From Cyanobacteria bacterium FACHB-471 (GTDB lineage Bacteria > Cyanobacteriota > Cyanobacteriia > Elainellales > Elainellaceae), in the NCBI GenBank assembly GCA_014695345.1, contig JACJOC010000098.1:62001-126000 (forward strand): a stretch of DNA of 64,000 bases, written 5' to 3'. A program made the translations under genes and the position numbers. Each line of letters begins with the position of its first letter. Position 1 is the first letter of the stretch. Under the pieces are notes generated by a model. It worked only from the letters and a program-made list of their open reading frames with translations. It had not been told where the DNA came from and ran no database searches. This document shows, piece after piece, positions 1-9,205 of this stretch.

Positions 1-197
1 ACGTAAGTTCCGTAAATGAGCCAAAGGACAATGCCGACACAGAGCGTGATCAACATGCTCCAGGAGAGGTCTTCGGCTGATTTTGACTTCCAAGTTTTGA
101 TTAACTGGGGCAGATAAGCAATGGTGGTCAAAGCTCCTGCCACGAGTCCCAGAACAGTTGTAAAATCCGTCGTTTCTAGAACTTTTGCAAAATCCAT
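1..197 (-). CDS. SemiSWEET-type sugar transporter, N-terminal part (cut by window edge)
   Basis: Reading the minus strand from an ATG at 197 gives an uninterrupted frame to the window edge, about 65 residues. The translation begins MDFAKVLETTDF and contains a first transmembrane segment (VLGLVAGALTTIAYLPQ) ending in the YLPQ form of the PQ-loop. A charged linker (KTWKSKSAEDLSW) and a second hydrophobic segment follow. This is the pattern of SemiSWEET/MtN3-family proteins, bacterial three-helix half-transporters that dimerise to move sugars across the inner membrane. The third helix is outside the window. The gene is divergent from the ABC-2 permease. The substrate cannot be told from this fragment. 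Confidence 0.8.
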   Translation of the reverse strand, partial: MDFAKVLETTDFTTVLGLVAGALTTIAYLPQLIKTWKSKSAEDLSWSMLITLCVGIVLWLIYGTY

Positions 198-278
198 AGG
201 TGGGTTAAAAGAACGATTAGAGGATGGTTGTGAGTATAGAGGTGAGCAGATCAATTGAGAGCTTGCAAACCAATCTAT

Positions 279-314
279 AGTCTGCCTGCGATCTTAAGTC
301 TGCCCGCAATCTTA
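279..314. repeat. 18-bp tandem repeat in a divergent promoter region
   Basis: Two adjacent 18-base units (279-296 and 297-314), each of the form AGTCTGCCTGCGATCTTA, differ at only two positions. They lie between the divergent SemiSWEET and ABC-2 permease genes. They could be paired regulator sites or a simple slippage duplication; no known operator was recognised. Confidence 0.6.
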
Positions 315-395
315 AATTTTTTGTCGATAGAATCGATTGTAAACACAACTACAGAGTTGTGAAAATTCGTCGCAAGGGTGAGAGTGCCCGTAAAT

Positions 396-1190
396 ATGAC
401 TATGTCTATTCAGCAATATATGCGGGTGCTACGGCTATTTTGGGGAGCGGCGATCGCAGCCGAGTTAGAATACCGCCTCAATTTTCTAATTGCTGCACTC
501 ACTAGCTTGTTTAGTCTGACGGGGAGTCTGTTTTCACTATTCCTGTTCTACCGAACGGGCTATACCTTTGAAGATTGGTCGTGGGAAGAAGCGCTAATCG
601 TATTGGGCATGTTCACGCTCTTGCAAGGGTTTGCGGCAACTTTTTTAGCCCCCAACCTAAATCAAATTGTGCGGCAGGTTCAGGAAGGAACGTTAGATTT
701 TGTGTTGCTCAAGCCAATTAGCTCCCAGTTCTGGCTGTCTACTCGCACGGTTTCCCCTTGGGGATTGCCGGACTTGATTTTTGGCGTGATTCTAATTGGT
801 TATGCGGGCGGGCGTTTAGGGCTTGACGGAAGTAACTATTTGCTAGGCGTGGCCCCGATCCTGCTGGGTTTTCTGAGCCTTTATAGTCTCTGGTTTATGC
901 TGGGTGCAACGAGTATTTGGTTTGTCAAGATTTATAACGTGACCGAGGTGCTGCGTGGGTTGCTGGAGGCAGGCAGATTTCCGATGGTGGCTTATCCAGT
1001 TGCCTATCGGGTTTTCTTCACCTTTGTGATTCCGGTTGCTTTTTTGACAACAGTTCCCGCAGAGGCGTTGCTCAACCAGTCCGAGGTGGAGTGGGTATTG
1101 GGTGCGGCTGGATTGGCGCTCGCCCTCCTCTTTGCTTCACGCCAATTCTGGCGGTTTGCTCTACGTTTCTATACCAGTGCATCTTCCTGA
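396..1190 (+). CDS. ABC-2 family transporter permease
   Basis: 264 residues, polytopic membrane protein with about six hydrophobic segments. It resembles the ABC-2 membrane subfamily common in cyanobacteria (ABC2_membrane_6-like permeases, which pair with a separate ATPase). The stretch RQVQEGTLDFVLLKPISSQF after the second to third helix is typical of that group. An in-frame GTG lies at 378, but ATG 396 (or 402) is better placed behind the purine-rich GGGTGAG near 375. The ATPase and the second permease are not in the window, so the exported substrate is unknown. The gene ends 22 bases before a strong inverted repeat. Confidence 0.85.
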   Translation: MTMSIQQYMRVLRLFWGAAIAAELEYRLNFLIAALTSLFSLTGSLFSLFLFYRTGYTFEDWSWEEALIVLGMFTLLQGFAATFLAPNLNQIVRQVQEGTLDFVLLKPISSQFWLSTRTVSPWGLPDLIFGVILIGYAGGRLGLDGSNYLLGVAPILLGFLSLYSLWFMLGATSIWFVKIYNVTEVLRGLLEAGRFPMVAYPVAYRVFFTFVIPVAFLTTVPAEALLNQSEVEWVLGAAGLALALLFASRQFWRFALRFYTSASS

Positions 1191-1211
1191 ATTTCTGGAC
1201 AACCACAAAAG

Positions 1212-1240
1212 CTTGGGACGCGATTGAATCGCGTCCCAAG
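1212..1240. terminator. Bidirectional terminator hairpin
   Basis: Perfect 14-base inverted repeat (CTTGGGACGCGATT and its complement) around a single base. It sits between the ends of two convergent genes, the ABC-2 permease and the 618-residue protein, so it probably stops transcription from both sides. Confidence 0.75.
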
Positions 1241-1263
1241 AGGGAAACCAATAAGTTTAGGTT

Positions 1264-3120
1264 TTAGCGGGGAAACGTTGGTAGTTTAACCGCAGCTAAA
1301 GATTCAATCTTTTTAGATGTTCGCAAGGGATAAACGATTGGTGACGGCCAATTTGAATGGGTGGTGAAGGCAGCAGGTACCTTTTGCTCCGATTCACTGG
1401 TTTTAGGGTCAGACGTATCGGGTGCAGGTGTGGGCTGTTCGGCGGCCGTTGCTTGGGCAGAAGAAAGCAGCAGTTTGGCAATCGAAATTCCCTCGGCAAT
1501 TTGTTGCTCTACATCAAGCAATGTCGATTGAGGCTGATTTGAAGGGGTTTCTGCGGGTAAATCGGTCAGTGATGGAGCAGGCTGAGGTTCTGAAGATGGG
1601 GCGATCGCCTCAAAAGAATCAAAATCGTCCGATACGCTGACCTTCACCACGTCATCCGTTGAAACATCGATCAGGCGAGCTAGGTCTTGCCAAAGTGCGT
1701 CTTCAGCTTCGCTTGGTTGCGACGGTACAGATTCTTCAGAAAAGGTTGGGGTTGTGTGCAGATCGTTCTCAGCCGCTTCTACTGAAATTGGAGCTGAAAT
1801 TGAGGTTTCTGAGGATGTCGCTGGATAATCTACCTGCTGAATCTCTGAGCGCGTTTGGTCTGCTTGGGGTAATTTTGGCGCTAAGTTAGCAGATTTCGGC
1901 TGGGACGCTGCCTCATTCCACCAACCCGCAGATTTTTTCAAATCATAGCTGAGAGGCTGCAAGTTGACAGGGGTAGCAGCGTTACTCGCTGTAGACGGCG
2001 GCTCGGTCGGCAATTCAATGGCTGGTTCATCTGATGCAGACGAATCGGGATGAATAATGGAAGCCAAAACTGTGGGAAGGTCTAATGCGGCGGCGGCAAG
2101 CGGATGAAACTGGCGGCTATCCTGTGTCTCTACTTGAGACCGTAGGGATATCTGTGTCTCATCTAGATTTTCCAGTTCACCTACATTTAGATCGCTTAGA
2201 TCGCCCAAAAATTGCGGTTGAGCAGACCAGGGCTGAATTCGTTTTGCTTTAGGCAGAAAAGATTGAGGTGTAGAGGAGTCGTGTTTGTCCTCGGAGGGAG
2301 CGATCGCCTCCACCGCTTGTTCCTTTACCTCATAGCTAGGAGGCGGCACTTCCAAGCATTTCTCTAGTGCTGCTTTGAACTGGAGCGTGTACTGTTGTTG
2401 GCGTTGAAGGCGGGCATGCAAATCACGACAGGCAGTTTCAGACTGGGTCAGTTGATGAGACTGCTCACTATAGCGCTGCTGAGTTAGAGCGCACTCTCGC
2501 TCTAATTGAGCCACCCGTTCTTGGCTGCCCTCTAGTTGTCCAGTCAGGGTTTCGATCAAAATTTGTTGACGCTGGTTCGTCTGCTGAGCAAATTCTAAAT
2601 CTTGAGAAAGTTGGGTGATTTCAGCTTGGGCGGCAATCAGTTCTTGGGTGATTTGGTTAGATGTCTGATGAGCATCAGAGGCTTGAGACGATCTATTTGC
2701 TTGGGACTGAGCTTTTTGACTGCGCTCCAGCGATTCTTCTAGCTGTGATACGCGATCGAGTAAAACGTCATTGCATTGGTTTAGCTCTTGAATCAGAGCA
2801 ATCAGGTCGGCGATCTCAGGCGGTTCGATCGAGTTACCCGCTCCAGTTGACCATAAATGAGCTGCACTGGGAGTTGGAGTTGCCTGAGCGAGCCAATCAA
2901 GCGGCGGTACATCATCTGACGAATAGATCGACTGACGCTCAATTGCATCTGCGCTCACGACATTAGGAAAATCGACTGTTTGCCAGTCTTGCCAATCCTC
3001 AACTTGAGTTTCTGCAATTCCATCCGTGTTAGTTTGATCTGCATTTGCCGAGTTGTCCCAGATTGAATGAGGTGGTGTTTGTTTTTGGGATGGATCAGAT
3101 GGAAGATTTGCTTCACTCAT
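1264..3120 (-). CDS. Hypothetical low-complexity coiled-coil protein
   Basis: 618 residues with no recognised catalytic domain. The first 100 residues are polar and low complexity. Roughly residues 100-255 are rich in Gln, Glu, Leu and Arg with heptad-like spacing and look like a long coiled coil. The rest is a Pro/Ser/Thr/Ala/Glu-rich, probably disordered tail ending in a short basic stretch. There is no signal peptide and no membrane helix, so it is expected in the cytoplasm. It starts at ATG 3120 and is monocistronic between the terminator at 1212-1240 and the ABC1 kinase gene. A scaffold or adaptor role is possible from the architecture but is only a guess. Confidence 0.7.
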   Translation of the reverse strand: MSEANLPSDPSQKQTPPHSIWDNSANADQTNTDGIAETQVEDWQDWQTVDFPNVVSADAIERQSIYSSDDVPPLDWLAQATPTPSAAHLWSTGAGNSIEPPEIADLIALIQELNQCNDVLLDRVSQLEESLERSQKAQSQANRSSQASDAHQTSNQITQELIAAQAEITQLSQDLEFAQQTNQRQQILIETLTGQLEGSQERVAQLERECALTQQRYSEQSHQLTQSETACRDLHARLQRQQQYTLQFKAALEKCLEVPPPSYEVKEQAVEAIAPSEDKHDSSTPQSFLPKAKRIQPWSAQPQFLGDLSDLNVGELENLDETQISLRSQVETQDSRQFHPLAAAALDLPTVLASIIHPDSSASDEPAIELPTEPPSTASNAATPVNLQPLSYDLKKSAGWWNEAASQPKSANLAPKLPQADQTRSEIQQVDYPATSSETSISAPISVEAAENDLHTTPTFSEESVPSQPSEAEDALWQDLARLIDVSTDDVVKVSVSDDFDSFEAIAPSSEPQPAPSLTDLPAETPSNQPQSTLLDVEQQIAEGISIAKLLLSSAQATAAEQPTPAPDTSDPKTSESEQKVPAAFTTHSNWPSPIVYPLRTSKKIESLAAVKLPTFPR

Positions 3121-3382
3121 AGCTCTAACTCGTGGCTTGGGGTCAAGGAGAATTTGGAGAACGGGTATCGCACCCTAATTCAGGCAGTGCTGCTTAATAT
3201 TTCAGGGTAAACCAATTAAAACTCGCTGGTGCGATCGCTGAAGCGATATTTTATTGCTTACAATTGCTTGTAATTTTGCTACTTAATCTAAACTGATTTA
3301 ATCAAGATTCCAATAGTTTTGATCAAGATTCCAACACTTACTTAGCTCGGTTTCCCTACACAAGGTAGAAGGACAGATATTA
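3121..3382. other. Gene-free spacer upstream of the coiled-coil gene
   Basis: AT-rich. It carries a near-duplicate phrase (ATCAAGATTCCAA at about 3301 and 3321) and no convincing ORF. It should contain the promoter of the leftward coiled-coil gene. Confidence 0.5.
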
Positions 3383-3422
3383 AAAGCTGGGAGAGTAACC
3401 TACAGGTTACTCTCCCAGCTTT
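3383..3422 (-). terminator. Terminator of the ABC1 kinase gene
   Basis: A 19-base perfect inverted repeat with a 2-base centre (arms 3383-3401 and 3404-3422, core AGCTGGGAGAGTAACCT). Read leftward it is followed by a short T run. It lies 79 bases past the stop of the leftward ABC1 gene. The loop region and flanking ACAACTTAA phrase resemble the hairpin at 45150-45195. Confidence 0.8.
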
Positions 3423-3500
3423 AGTGATGGTGTTAAGTTGTGGCTGCTTGAATTAATCAAGAAATTTGATTGTTTATCTGGTGCACGCCCTCTTCGAGAG

Positions 3501-5540
3501 CTACCGCGTTGAAGCGGGAAGAGAGAGGGTTGGACGAGGCGAGGGCTGAGGATTTGTCCCATTACCATTCCGGTGACCGTTACCGTTTTGAGTAGCAGGC
3601 TCATCGGTTAGCAACAATTCCCGAATCAGACGGGCAGCAGCACGCTGAGCCAATCCCCCTGCAATTTGTTGACCCATCTGCTGAGTTTCGGGTTTTGTAA
3701 TCAGGCGAGGCAGTTTGCTAACCAGTTGCAGCGGATCAAACCCAGGTGTTTCCTGTAAAATGTCGATAATGCGGGTGAGATGTTCCAGATTTTTTTGGTC
3801 ATTGGGGGCGATCGCTGGTTTTGCCCCATTTGACCCATTCAACCCAACGCGCTTACGCAGGCTATAGGCAAGGTTGCTGACGGTATTCCGCCCAAACACA
3901 TCAATTCCCTTGACGATTTCTCCAACTAGCTGCTCGCGGATGAACTCTCCCCGCTCTGAGAACAGGAAGTCTAGTGTCTGATCAAGCACCTGGTTAAAGT
4001 CGTAGTCTTGACTGTCACGAGCGTTGCGAAGCAGGTTTTCTAACCGATTCCAGCGGAAGCTGCCCTCTTTAAACAGCAAATCTCGTAGAGAGGATCGAAG
4101 CTGTGGAGAGGGGTCCGTGAGCAACCGCTTGGCAACATAGGGGTAAGCCTTGCTCAGCACCTTGAAGTTTGGATCTACATTGATCGCAATTCCTTCCAGG
4201 GTGACAAGCGATCGAATAATCAGGGCATAGTAAGCAGGCACCCGGAAGGGAAACTCATACATTACTTCCGAGAGCTGATCGGTCATGCTCTTGAAGTTTA
4301 GTTCTGCCACACTTGCACCCAAAGCACCATCAAACACGTTGGCAAGCGCTGGAATAATCGGGGTTAGGTCAGTTTCTGGTGAGAGGAAGTCTAGCTTAAC
4401 GTAGTCTTTAGCAAGCCCCTCATAGTCTCGATTGACCAGGTGTACAACGGCTTCAATCAGTCCATAACGTTGATAAGGCTTGACCTCACTCATCATGCCA
4501 AAGTCGAGGTAAGCTAGCTTGCCATCGGTAGTTGCCAGCAGGTTACCAGGATGAGGATCAGCGTGAAAGAAACCATGCTCTAGCAACTGCCGTAGAGAAC
4601 ACTGAACCCCAACCTCAATTAAATATCTGGCATCAATTCCTTGACTCAGCAACACATCGGGACGGGTAAGCTTTGTGCCCGTAATCCATTCCATCGTCAG
4701 CACGCGCCGCTGAGTATACTGCCAATAGATCCGAGGCACATAGATATCAGGCAAACGCCCGTAAAGCTGAGCAAACTTTTCGGCGTTTTTGCCTTCTTGG
4801 GTGTAGTCCATCTCCTCAAAGATGCGGGCACCAAATTCATCCATGATGCCAACCAAGTCGCTGCGCACTTGCTCAGACTTGCTTGCCCAGATCGCTAGCT
4901 GCCGAAGAATGTAAATGTCTAGCGTAATTCGCTGAGCTAGACCGGGACGCTGTACCTTGACGGCTACCGTTTCACCGCTTTTTAGCTTGCCTTTGTAAAC
5001 TTGTCCCAGTGAGGCAGCCGCGATGGGATTTGGCGAAAGCTCAGCGTAAACGTTTTCGGGGCGATCGCCCAACTCTTCTTCAATAAACCGGAAAGCCACT
5101 TCATTAGGAAAGGGTGGCAGTTGATCCTGTAGCTTTGTCAACTCCTCCATATAAAGCGGCGGAATCAAGTCAGGACGGGTAGACAGAGCCTGACCCACCT
5201 TGATATAAGCCGGACCAAGGCTTGTCAGAATTTCTCTCAACCGAGCCGCTCGACGAAACTGATTGCGCCCAACAGTGCCCCAACGCTTGTCCCAAAATAG
5301 CCGTAGACCAAGCCCCAAGAAAGGCAAAATAATGCTAACCAGCCTTGCCCATACCTGAAACGGACGAGTGCGGTAGTGGGCAGCGATCGCCACTGGGTCG
5401 TATCGCAGAGCCGCATCTGTATCCATCAGGTCATTCACCTGAACGGATTTCAAATGCTCTTCAGGTGCAGGATGATTTTCGATTGCGATCGCCTCTAGCT
5501 GGGTTACGTCCTGGGCTGTGGAAGTGACTACGGTAGGCAT
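3501..5540 (-). CDS. ABC1/AarF/UbiB family atypical kinase
   Basis: 679 residues. It carries the hallmarks of the ABC1 (UbiB/AarF/ADCK) protein-kinase-like family. KVGQ at residues 114-117 is the family KxGQ motif, an alanine-rich loop AAASLGQVYKG replaces the usual glycine loop, AVKVQ has the ion-pair lysine, HADPHPGNLL is the catalytic-type loop, and YLDFG is the metal-binding DFG. Family members support prenylquinone metabolism; in cyanobacteria and plastids they are linked to plastoquinone and tocopherol metabolism. The C-terminal 40 residues are a disordered, Asn/Gly/Pro-rich tail. The ATG at 5540 fits the family N-terminus. Cyanobacteria usually have several paralogues, so the exact role is open. 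Confidence 0.93.
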   Translation of the reverse strand: MPTVVTSTAQDVTQLEAIAIENHPAPEEHLKSVQVNDLMDTDAALRYDPVAIAAHYRTRPFQVWARLVSIILPFLGLGLRLFWDKRWGTVGRNQFRRAARLREILTSLGPAYIKVGQALSTRPDLIPPLYMEELTKLQDQLPPFPNEVAFRFIEEELGDRPENVYAELSPNPIAAASLGQVYKGKLKSGETVAVKVQRPGLAQRITLDIYILRQLAIWASKSEQVRSDLVGIMDEFGARIFEEMDYTQEGKNAEKFAQLYGRLPDIYVPRIYWQYTQRRVLTMEWITGTKLTRPDVLLSQGIDARYLIEVGVQCSLRQLLEHGFFHADPHPGNLLATTDGKLAYLDFGMMSEVKPYQRYGLIEAVVHLVNRDYEGLAKDYVKLDFLSPETDLTPIIPALANVFDGALGASVAELNFKSMTDQLSEVMYEFPFRVPAYYALIIRSLVTLEGIAINVDPNFKVLSKAYPYVAKRLLTDPSPQLRSSLRDLLFKEGSFRWNRLENLLRNARDSQDYDFNQVLDQTLDFLFSERGEFIREQLVGEIVKGIDVFGRNTVSNLAYSLRKRVGLNGSNGAKPAIAPNDQKNLEHLTRIIDILQETPGFDPLQLVSKLPRLITKPETQQMGQQIAGGLAQRAAARLIRELLLTDEPATQNGNGHRNGNGTNPQPSPRPTLSLPASTR

Positions 5541-6010
5541 AGTGTAGAGAAGGTAAGGGTGAGCAGTCTGGACTCTAAGCCACGTGGGGTCGGTTCAGCA
5601 TCCATGCTTCTAGGAGTCAGGGCAGAACAGCCCATGTAAAGCATTGTAACAACAGGTTTAGTAAGAACTACATCTTCTTTTAACAAATAGACATTATCAA
5701 AGCGGTGCCTCCAGGAATTTTCGGTTGTGCTAGAAAGGCTGGCCATACCTCAACGGGATCGCCGTTAGAAACACCTACAGTCCTGCAAACTGCTACTAAA
5801 CTGAATAAGTACAGGATAAGTACAAGCGTTTAGAAACATCATTCGAGAGATCGAGAGTTAGGGACTGGGGGTTAGTTCCAAAACTCTGATTTAGAACTTG
5901 AGACCTTGTATCCCAGAAATCAGTCCCTTCCAAATTTCTAAGCTCTAGCCCCTTTAGAATCACTCAATTCTTTGCCCTGTGGCATCTTTCCCTCTGGTCA
6001 ATTTTGATTC
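5541..6010. other. Gene-free spacer with dispersed repeat (5855-5955)
   Basis: No supported ORF. From about 5855 it carries a GAGTTAGGGACTGGGGG/TTAGTTCC-type segment with a CTAGCCCC-type complement near 5945. This is the same class of G-rich/C-rich repeat as the one embedded in mutS (15743-15893) and the fragment at 19010-19035. The promoters of the leftward ABC1 gene and rightward recN must also lie here. Confidence 0.5.
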
Positions 6011-7840
6011 ATGCTGATCTCTCTTCAGATTGAAAATTTTGCTTTAGTTGACCGCCTGGATCTGAAATTCGGTTCAGGATTGAACGTCTTAACTGGAGAA
6101 ACGGGCGCAGGCAAATCAATCATTCTCGATGCTCTAGATGCGGCTTTAGGTGGCAAGGTGACGGGTCGAGCAATCCGCACTGGAGCCGATCGCGCCCTGA
6201 TCGAAGCTAATTTCAAGCTCAGTTCATCTCTAGCTGCCTGGTTAAAAGAGCAGCAAATTGAATTGGTGGATGAAACAGTCTTGGTGTGTAGCCGAGAACT
6301 GACCGTCAATCGGGGTAATGTTCGCAGTCGCTCTCGCTTAAACGGGGTGCTGGTGAACAAACAGCAGATGGAAGCACTGCGCGATCGCCTGGTAGAAATC
6401 ACCGCCCAGGGGCAAACCGTGCTGCTGGGGCAGTCTAGCCTCCAACGGGAATGGTTAGATGCTTTTGGCGGTGCCACCCTGATGCGACAGCGAGAAACTG
6501 TAGCGACTGCCTATGCCGCAGCTCAGCAAGCCCTTCAGGCACTTGAAAAGCGTCGTCAGTTTGAACAACAGCGACTTCAACAGCTTGACCTGTTTGAGTA
6601 TCAGGCAAAGGAATTAAATGCGGCTAACCTGAGTGACCCCAATGAGCTGACTGACTTAGAGCAAGAACGCCAACGACTCAGTCATAGCGTTGAGCTTCAG
6701 CAGCAAAGCTATCAGGTATATCAGGCACTCTATCAAAATGACGCTGGGTCAGAAGCCTGTGCTGATCTACTGGGCAAAGCCGAGGGGCTACTCACAGATA
6801 TGGTGCGCTATGACCCCGAGATACAGTCGGTACTAGACTTGGTGACCGATGCGCTAGCGCAGGTAGAGGAAGCCGGACGGCAAATTAATACTTACGGGGA
6901 AGATCTAGAAACTGACCCGGAGCGGCTGCAATTTGTTGAGCAACGGATTATTGAGCTGAAGCAGATTTGCCGTAAGTATGGCCCAACTTTGGGAGAAGCG
7001 ATCGCCTACAGTCAAAAGCTCCAAACTGACCTGGCAGAATTAAACGGTGGCGCTCAGTCTACAGAAGTTTTAGAGCAAACCTATCAAACCCGTCAGGCAG
7101 AGTTGCTGCAAGCTTGCGATCGCCTAACTGAGTCGCGTCGAACGACCGCCCAACAGCTAGAGACGCTATTGCTCAGCCAACTAAAGCCGCTAGCAATGGA
7201 CAAAGTCCAGTTTCAGGTGAACATTGCTGCGGTTTCCCCTAGTGCAACCGGAGCTGACCGGATTACGTTTCTGTTTAGCCCCAACCCTGGCGAACCGCTG
7301 CAACCGTTAACTGAAATTGCCTCAGGTGGTGAGATGAGTCGATTTTTGTTGGCGCTAAAAGCTTGCTTTTCTCAGGTTGATTCGATCGGCACGATGGTGT
7401 TTGACGAAATTGATGTGGGAGTTTCGGGACGGGTGGCACAGGCGATTGCCGAAAAGCTGCACCAGCTTAGCCAAAACCATCAGGTGCTTTGTGTGACTCA
7501 CCAGCCCATCGTGGCAGCGATGGCGGACGCTCACTTCCGAGTGAATAAGCAAGTGATTGACCAGATTCTCAGCAATGGCAAGGCGATCGCCGCTGACACA
7601 AGTAAAACCGAAGACGTCAGAACGGTTGTTCGAGTTGCTGCACTCGACGACCAGCAGCGACGCGAAGAATTGGCCCAACTGGCAGGTGGACAGACTGCTC
7701 AAGAGGCGATCGCCTTTGCTGAGTCGCTGCTTAATCAGGCCGCGAACGCCCGCCTAACTCACGCCACCCCATCGCTTAACTCCAACACTTCCCCACCAAA
7801 ATCAAGAACAGGACGCAAATCTCGCGCCAAAAAAGCTTAG
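6011..7840 (+). CDS. recN: DNA repair protein RecN
   Basis: 609 residues, SMC-like ATPase that gathers and processes double-strand breaks. The N-terminus MLISLQIENFALVD is the family start. Walker A GETGAGKS is at residues 29-36, and a long coiled-coil region (about 150-400) follows. A signature-type segment EIASGGEMSRFLLALK, Walker B MVFDEIDVGVSG and the switch histidine context CVTHQP close the second ATPase half. The last 30 residues form a basic tail (KSRTGRKSRAKKA) beyond the conserved region. ATG 6011 is preceded by weak Shine-Dalgarno-like sequence only. It is apparently monocistronic. Confidence 0.96.
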   Translation: MLISLQIENFALVDRLDLKFGSGLNVLTGETGAGKSIILDALDAALGGKVTGRAIRTGADRALIEANFKLSSSLAAWLKEQQIELVDETVLVCSRELTVNRGNVRSRSRLNGVLVNKQQMEALRDRLVEITAQGQTVLLGQSSLQREWLDAFGGATLMRQRETVATAYAAAQQALQALEKRRQFEQQRLQQLDLFEYQAKELNAANLSDPNELTDLEQERQRLSHSVELQQQSYQVYQALYQNDAGSEACADLLGKAEGLLTDMVRYDPEIQSVLDLVTDALAQVEEAGRQINTYGEDLETDPERLQFVEQRIIELKQICRKYGPTLGEAIAYSQKLQTDLAELNGGAQSTEVLEQTYQTRQAELLQACDRLTESRRTTAQQLETLLLSQLKPLAMDKVQFQVNIAAVSPSATGADRITFLFSPNPGEPLQPLTEIASGGEMSRFLLALKACFSQVDSIGTMVFDEIDVGVSGRVAQAIAEKLHQLSQNHQVLCVTHQPIVAAMADAHFRVNKQVIDQILSNGKAIAADTSKTEDVRTVVRVAALDDQQRREELAQLAGGQTAQEAIAFAESLLNQAANARLTHATPSLNSNTSPPKSRTGRKSRAKKA

Positions 7841-8178
7841 ATAAAAGCCGAATCTTCAAAGATTCAAAATTAGGATAACTGCTTTTAGAACTTCTAATTC
7901 TGAGTATTTGATCTGCTTATTTTCCTTCAAAATTCCTCCTTGGATAGATGCACACATAAGCAACCTGAAAAGCCTCAAACATATCTAGCTTGCTTCGTAT
8001 ACTTAGTTGCTCCGGGACAATCCAATCGTATTGGTGTCACATTCCTACAACAGCTGGATAGGCAATGCATCTTAGGTTGCAAAAAGTCTCTCGCTAAATT
8101 AAACCCAGCGATGGATTCAAATGCTTGCTTTTTTAAGCAACAGTGAGCAGTTAGCACCTTATCTGAGAGGAATGATTA
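7841..8178. other. Gene-free spacer between recN and the secreted repeat protein
   Basis: I see no supported gene. A short stem around a T run (GCTTGCTTTTTTAAGC, near 8122) lies just before the next gene and could be part of its leader. The segment 8150-8178 includes the GAGAGGAA ribosome binding site of the next gene. Confidence 0.4.
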
Positions 8179-8850
8179 ATGAGCGTCCAAAATCGTCTCG
8201 TTTCGCTTAAACAGCTGATCAGTCTCGGCGCGATCGCGGGCACTAGTGTTTTCTTTGGGTTTCCTGCTCTAGCACAATCCAACGTCAATTCCGATGCTTC
8301 TACTAGCACTATTCTGGCCCAAGCAGAATCTACAGGAGATGATTTTGAGCTTTCTCCAGAAGGCTTCGAGATTCTTTGTGAGCGCTTTCCACTCAATTCC
8401 CGTTGCGAAGGAACCGCTGGCTCTGGAAGTAGTGGCATATCAGGCTCCGCTCAAGATCCAAACACAGATACGTCTGATCCACCTATTGAGCCAGGAAATG
8501 CACCTTCTGATGACTCAGAAGGTGGTACCCAGGAGACTTCTCCTAGCGATGAGTCTGATGGGCTAGGCACGCCATCTGACAGCTCAAACGATGGCATTCC
8601 CGAATCGCCTTCAGACCCCAACACCGACACAACTAACCCACCCTTTGACCCTGGCAATGCACCCTCAGATGACTCGGAGGGCGGTACACAAGAGCGTCCT
8701 GGTGACTCATCGGGTGGCGGAATGATGCATTCCCCTGGTGGAACAATGCAATCTCCTGGTGGAGCATCTCCTGGTGGAGCACCTCTCGATAACCGCCCTC
8801 CAGCCGCAGAGCCAGATGACTCTACAGTTCCTCCAACCGAAAACGAATAG
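8179..8850 (+). CDS. Secreted acidic repeat protein with CERFPLNSRC motif
   Basis: 223 residues. ATG 8179 follows a good ribosome binding site (GAGAGGAA). A signal peptide spans about residues 1-32 (hydrophobic core LISLGAIAGTSVFFGFPA, cleavage after ALA). The mature protein begins with an acidic stretch, then SPEGFEILCERFPLNSRCEG. This CxxxPxNSRC-type motif recurs in short exported cyanobacterial proteins. The remainder is low complexity, with a duplicated acidic block (DPNTDT..PP...PGNAPSDDSEGGTQE at about residues 92-117 and 145-170) and then Gly/Pro-rich SPGG repeats. No catalytic domain was seen. The two cysteines probably form one disulfide. Function unknown; it probably sits in the periplasm or on the cell surface. 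Confidence 0.75.
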   Translation: MSVQNRLVSLKQLISLGAIAGTSVFFGFPALAQSNVNSDASTSTILAQAESTGDDFELSPEGFEILCERFPLNSRCEGTAGSGSSGISGSAQDPNTDTSDPPIEPGNAPSDDSEGGTQETSPSDESDGLGTPSDSSNDGIPESPSDPNTDTTNPPFDPGNAPSDDSEGGTQERPGDSSGGGMMHSPGGTMQSPGGASPGGAPLDNRPPAAEPDDSTVPPTENE

Positions 8851-8973
8851 CGGTTGAGGAACAGTAGATCCGAAGGTGCCACTTGAGCAACTTGTCAAGT
8901 TATCGTTCAGCCTTTTAGAATCCTTTCCAAACGGGTTCTTAGAGCTACTCAGTTATAAAGTGTAGCCATACAG

Positions 8974-9028
8974 GTTAGGACAAAAAAGGGAGGCAGGACT
9001 AAGTCCTGCCTCCCTTTTTTGTCCTAAC
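8974..9028. terminator. Long bidirectional terminator, repeat family A
   Basis: A perfect 27-base inverted repeat around one base (arms 8974-9000 and 9002-9028). The outer GGACAAAAAA/TTTTTTGTCC gives a T tract in both directions. It lies between convergent genes. Its left flank TAGCCATACAG and right flank AAGTCACTAGC are shared, with few changes, by the hairpin at 21304-21361, so both look like copies of one dispersed element. Confidence 0.85.
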
Positions 9029-9168
9029 TTAAGTCACTAGCACTGCAAAAACGTGGGGCTGATTAGTGCTCCACGCTTTCGCAGAATAAGATGTGGCTGT
9101 AGCCGCAAAGGCTATATCAACGTTTGAAAACAGTTCCTAAATATCGGTTAAGGACATTGCGCGGAACG

Positions 9169-9190
9169 CCCGTACGAGGTTTTGTACGGG
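9169..9190 (-). terminator. Second small hairpin after the subtilase gene
   Basis: CCCGTAC and GTACGGG (7 bp) flank an 8-base loop 16 bases past the subtilase stop. No clear T run follows, so this may be a 3'-end stabiliser rather than a terminator. Confidence 0.4.
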
Positions 9191-9205
9191 TCTGTTCAAG
9201 AGAAA

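Noticed and set aside
5528-5746. 72-codon minus-strand ORF upstream of the ABC1 gene
   Set aside because: It spans the ABC1 promoter region, has irregular composition and no family features.
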